A DNA stretch of 64,000 bases from Bacteroides reticulotermitis JCM 10512 (GTDB taxonomy: Bacteria > Bacteroidota > Bacteroidia > Bacteroidales > Bacteroidaceae). The stretch covers positions 40,854 through 104,853 of the forward strand of contig NZ_BAIV01000023.1 of the NCBI RefSeq assembly GCF_000517545.1. Reading direction: 5' to 3'. Positions 61,715 to 64,000 of the stretch are shown in pieces. The notes beneath the pieces were generated by a model, which did not search any database, was not told where the DNA came from, and worked only from the letters and a program-made list of their open reading frames with translations. Both the position numbers and the translations under genes were made by a program. Each line of letters begins with the position of its first letter. Positions within the stretch are counted from its first letter, which is position 1.

Positions 61715-62995
61715 ATGAAAATTGAAAAAATTGTAGCACGAGAAATCCTCGATTCAAGAGGTAATCCCACAGTGGAAGTTGACGTAGTATTAGAATCTGG
61801 CATCATCGGACGCGCATCTGTCCCGTCAGGTGCTTCTACCGGCGAGCACGAAGCGCTGGAACTCCGCGACGGAGACAAAAAACGTTACGGCGGCAAAGGT
61901 GTGCAGAAAGCGGTTGACAATGTAAACAACCTCATCGCGCCCAAACTTGTCGGAATGTCGTCACTCGAACAAAGAAAAATTGACTATGCCATGCTGGCGC
62001 TGGATGGTACGAAGACAAAATCAAACCTAGGTGCTAACGCAATCTTAGGTGTGTCTCTCGCCGTAGCTAAAGCTGCCGCTTCTTATCTGGACCTTCCTCT
62101 TTACCGCTACATTGGTGGAACAAATACGTACGTCATGCCTGTACCTATGATGAATATCATCAACGGTGGTTCGCATAGCGACGCTCCTATTGCTTTCCAG
62201 GAATTCATGATCCGTCCGGTAGGCGCTCCCTCTTTCAAAGAAGGTTTGCGTATGGGTGCTGAAGTATTCCATGCATTGAAAAAAGTATTGAAAGACCGTG
62301 GCCTTAGCACAGCTGTAGGTGACGAAGGTGGTTTCGCTCCGGTACTGGAAGGAACAGAAGATGCCCTGAACTCGATTCTTGCCGCTATCAAAGCTGCAGG
62401 TTACGAACCGGGAAAAGATATTGTGATCGGTATGGACTGCGCTTCTTCGGAATTCTATCAGAACGGCGTTTACGATTACGCAAAGTTTGAAGGAGAGAAA
62501 GGCAAAAAGCGTACAGCAGAAGAGCAAATCGACTTCTTGGAAGAACTTATCAACAAATATCCAATCGACTCTATCGAAGACGGTATGAGCGAAAACGACT
62601 GGGATGGCTGGAAGAAGTTGACCGAACGTATCGGTAACCGTTGTCAGTTGGTAGGTGACGACTTGTTTGTTACCAACGTAGAATTCCTGGCAAAGGGTAT
62701 CGAAAAAGGTTGCGGTAACTCGATCCTGATTAAAGTTAACCAGATCGGTTCGCTTACAGAGACTTTAAACGCTATCGAAATGGCACACCGTCATGGTTAC
62801 ACAACTGTAACTTCGCACCGTTCAGGTGAAACGGAAGATGCTACCATTGCCGACATCGCTGTAGCAACTAACAGTGGCCAGATCAAGACCGGTTCGCTAA
62901 GCCGCTCTGACCGTATGGCAAAATACAACCAATTACTTCGTATCGAAGAGGAATTGGGAGAATTGGCTGTATATGGTTACAAAAGAATCAAGTAG
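61715..62995 (+). CDS. eno: enolase
   Basis: A 426-residue enolase of normal length. Diagnostic segments: AREILDSRGNPTVEVDV (residues 8-24), SGASTGEHEALELRD, MPVPMMNIINGGSHSDAPIAFQEFMI, GDEGGFAPVL, IGMDCASSEFY, PIDSIEDGMSENDWDGW and the signature LIKVNQIGSLTETLNAI with SHRSGETED. It interconverts 2-phosphoglycerate and phosphoenolpyruvate in glycolysis and is part of the RNA degradosome in some bacteria. It is a single gene with its own promoter and terminator; codon use is well adapted, as expected of a highly expressed gene. Confidence 0.98.
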   Translation: MKIEKIVAREILDSRGNPTVEVDVVLESGIIGRASVPSGASTGEHEALELRDGDKKRYGGKGVQKAVDNVNNLIAPKLVGMSSLEQRKIDYAMLALDGTKTKSNLGANAILGVSLAVAKAAASYLDLPLYRYIGGTNTYVMPVPMMNIINGGSHSDAPIAFQEFMIRPVGAPSFKEGLRMGAEVFHALKKVLKDRGLSTAVGDEGGFAPVLEGTEDALNSILAAIKAAGYEPGKDIVIGMDCASSEFYQNGVYDYAKFEGEKGKKRTAEEQIDFLEELINKYPIDSIEDGMSENDWDGWKKLTERIGNRCQLVGDDLFVTNVEFLAKGIEKGCGNSILIKVNQIGSLTETLNAIEMAHRHGYTTVTSHRSGETEDATIADIAVATNSGQIKTGSLSRSDRMAKYNQLLRIEEELGELAVYGYKRIK

Positions 62996-63026
62996 TCTGA
63001 AATAAGCCTATTCAGATAAATAGAGG

Positions 63027-63078
63027 ATCTCATGAGCGAAGCTTAATAGCATTTGCCTCATGGGATTTTCTTTTTTTC
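63027..63078 (+). terminator. eno terminator
   Basis: atctcatgag (63027-63036) pairs with ctcatgggat (63057-63066; one G-U pair), followed by TTTTCTTTTTTT. Confidence 0.85.
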
Positions 63079-63215
63079 ACCAAATTGCTATCTACGAGGG
63101 GCTCCACACCTCCTTTAGCTTCCAAGAACTTGAGGAATATGTTTTTTTGACTCTATCTCTTTTCTTCGGCCTCCATCAAGCTCCCCGTTTGCCCGAATAT
63201 GCTAACAACTCCTGC

Positions 63216-63509
63216 TCAGCCAGAATCGACTTCTGAAAGAGCAAGCATTGTTTGCGCTTGAAACAAGCTTACTTTTACCTCAAAACAATACTTCTTTCGG
63301 TTCAAGAGAAATCCTGCCAGACGGCGATACAAAGCATTCATCCAATTTATACCGGACGGAGTTTGCCTAGCTAGTTCAACAAACTTCCGAAACAAGCCGA
63401 TCCAAATCTGGACTAGATAACATATCACATTCATTTGCGCAATCATTCGATAACAACCACTGATGTGGCTGGCTTTCTTCTCTTTGTTCCGGTTATTTAT
63501 TGATTCCAT
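63216..63509 (-). CDS. doubtful 97-residue frame overlapping a 22-bp repeat
   Basis: An ATG frame reading MESINNRNKEKKASHISGCY, later FRKFVELARQTPSGINWMNALYRRLAGFLLNRKKYCFEVKVSLFQAQTMLAL. The C-terminal part is the direct translation of a 22-bp repeat array, which argues for a chance frame. On the other hand very similar short hypothetical proteins are, from memory, annotated in several Bacteroides genomes, so this may instead be a recurring non-coding element or a small conserved protein. Confidence 0.25.
   Translation of the reverse strand: MESINNRNKEKKASHISGCYRMIAQMNVICYLVQIWIGLFRKFVELARQTPSGINWMNALYRRLAGFLLNRKKYCFEVKVSLFQAQTMLALSEVDSG
63221..63330. repeat. degenerate 22-bp tandem array downstream of eno
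   Basis: Units in 22-base register: 63221-63242, 63243-63264, 63265-63286, 63287-63308, 63309-63330. The three central units share aagc-tt-ctttt-c-tgaaac on the plus strand. The same period as the array at 35011-35208 but a different consensus. Confidence 0.6.
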
Positions 63510-64000
63510 AAGACAATAGGTTTAATGCTTTTTTAAAAAGCTTCCTCATCGGATTCAACAATATCTGCTTCAGTTGCCATTGCAAAGAAAAGTAGTTTTT
63601 CTTGAAACACAAAAACGTCTTTTGGACCCCAAAAGGGCTGTTTTAACGTAGTTAGGCTGATTACACGATCAACAAGCCTTTAATACAGTCTACAACACCT
63701 TCTAGCGCCATCTACCGAACTATCCACAGACCGCATTTCACACCTCTTATCTTAATTCGTGGGCAGTAGCTGTATTTCTTGGTACGGTCAATTTCAGCCT
63801 CCACAAACTTCCTAAGGCATACAAAGCCCATTTTTATTGCAATAATTACTCCTTTGCGACACATCACGCAGAAAACCTTTTTTTGCCTTGTTTTATGCAC
63901 TAATAACGTTTTTCAGAAGCGAATAATTAACTTTTTTTTTAATTTATAAGCCTCTTATTCTCTATTATGTATTCTATATATATTCTATATAATCGAAGGG

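Larger units (their letters stand above)
63079..64000. other. 0.9-kb region without convincing genes
   Basis: Contains a 22-bp repeat array (63221-63330) and two short minus-strand frames (63216-63509 and 63712-63900) whose status is doubtful. A palindromic ttttggaccccaaaa lies at about 63618-63632. The last 60 bases are very AT-rich. Confidence 0.5.

Noticed and set aside
63712..63900. 62-codon minus-strand frame near the window end
   Set aside because: Basic, Cys-rich translation without a family match; adjacent to the repeat region. It resembles short hypothetical annotations in Bacteroides, but there is not enough support to call it.
1..64000. rRNA or tRNA genes, insertion sequences, prophage
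   Set aside because: No T-loop-like or rRNA-like segments, transposase motifs or phage gene clusters were noticed on either strand; the only recombinase fits the local promoter switch.

Overview
The window is chromosomal DNA of a Bacteroidales bacterium, most likely a Bacteroides species. The evidence is the repeated Bacteroidota promoter signature (TTTG about 20 bp upstream of TAnnTTTG), an RpoE-like sigma factor paired with an outer-membrane barrel gene, a TonB receptor, the gene order nusB-yajC-ybbR-coaE-DUF5606, and many short families typical of Bacteroides (DUF4250, DUF5606, DUF3276/PUR, UPF0339). No rRNA, tRNA, CRISPR array or transposon was seen.

Layout. 1-2 kb: end of an endonuclease/exonuclease/phosphatase protein, an exported histidine phosphatase and nfo. 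2-6.3 kb: a minus-strand ECF sigma factor / membrane-anchored putative anti-sigma / small exported protein / outer-membrane barrel operon. 6.3-8.3 kb: a gene-poor stretch with a tandem repeat and DUF4250. 8.4-10.9 kb: DedA, a DUF47 PhoU-like protein and a PiT phosphate transporter. 11-15.3 kb: small accessory genes (DUF1905, Crp/Fnr, acyltransferase, DUF3795, GNAT, an NTF2-like remnant). 15.4-22.8 kb: dnaK, a META lipoprotein, a carboxynorspermidine/saccharopine dehydrogenase, bcp and recA. 22.8-27 kb: a YeiH exporter, UPF0339, an aldo/keto reductase and an AraC regulator. 27-34.6 kb: a tightly packed eight-gene operon. It encodes an exported flavodoxin, a membrane polyferredoxin, two aldo/keto reductases carrying Fe-S clusters, DUF1893, a TonB receptor and an ECF S-component-like protein, and is read here as a candidate uncharacterised uptake and reduction system. 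34.6-39.8 kb: repeat arrays, a LysR regulator and clpB. 40-46.4 kb: an OmpA-family protein and a 1223-residue surface lipoprotein resembling phase-variable S-layer proteins. Their upstream DNA is a promoter inside a 255-bp segment bounded by perfect 22-bp inverted repeats, next to a tyrosine recombinase. 47.4-53.2 kb: housekeeping genes. 53.3-63 kb: a HIT protein, a Kef-type antiporter, gcvT, pepT, a purF-like gene, crcB, a pentapeptide protein and eno. 63-64 kb: no convincing gene, another 22-bp repeat array.

Three points matter most. (1) The invertible promoter at 45157-45455 is in the orientation that points away from the surface-protein operon, so the assembled state is OFF. (2) At least thirteen genes or gene starts, including nusB, coaE, clpB and the beginning of recA, look frameshifted by loss of one base from a run of two or more identical bases. 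The uniformity of the change, and its presence in essential genes, points to homopolymer undercalling in the assembly rather than real gene decay; these genes are annotated at full length here. (3) Several gene-poor stretches carry degenerate tandem arrays of 21-23 bp units, each with its own consensus.

All product assignments come from reading motifs and lengths by eye and from memory of the families; no database search was run.
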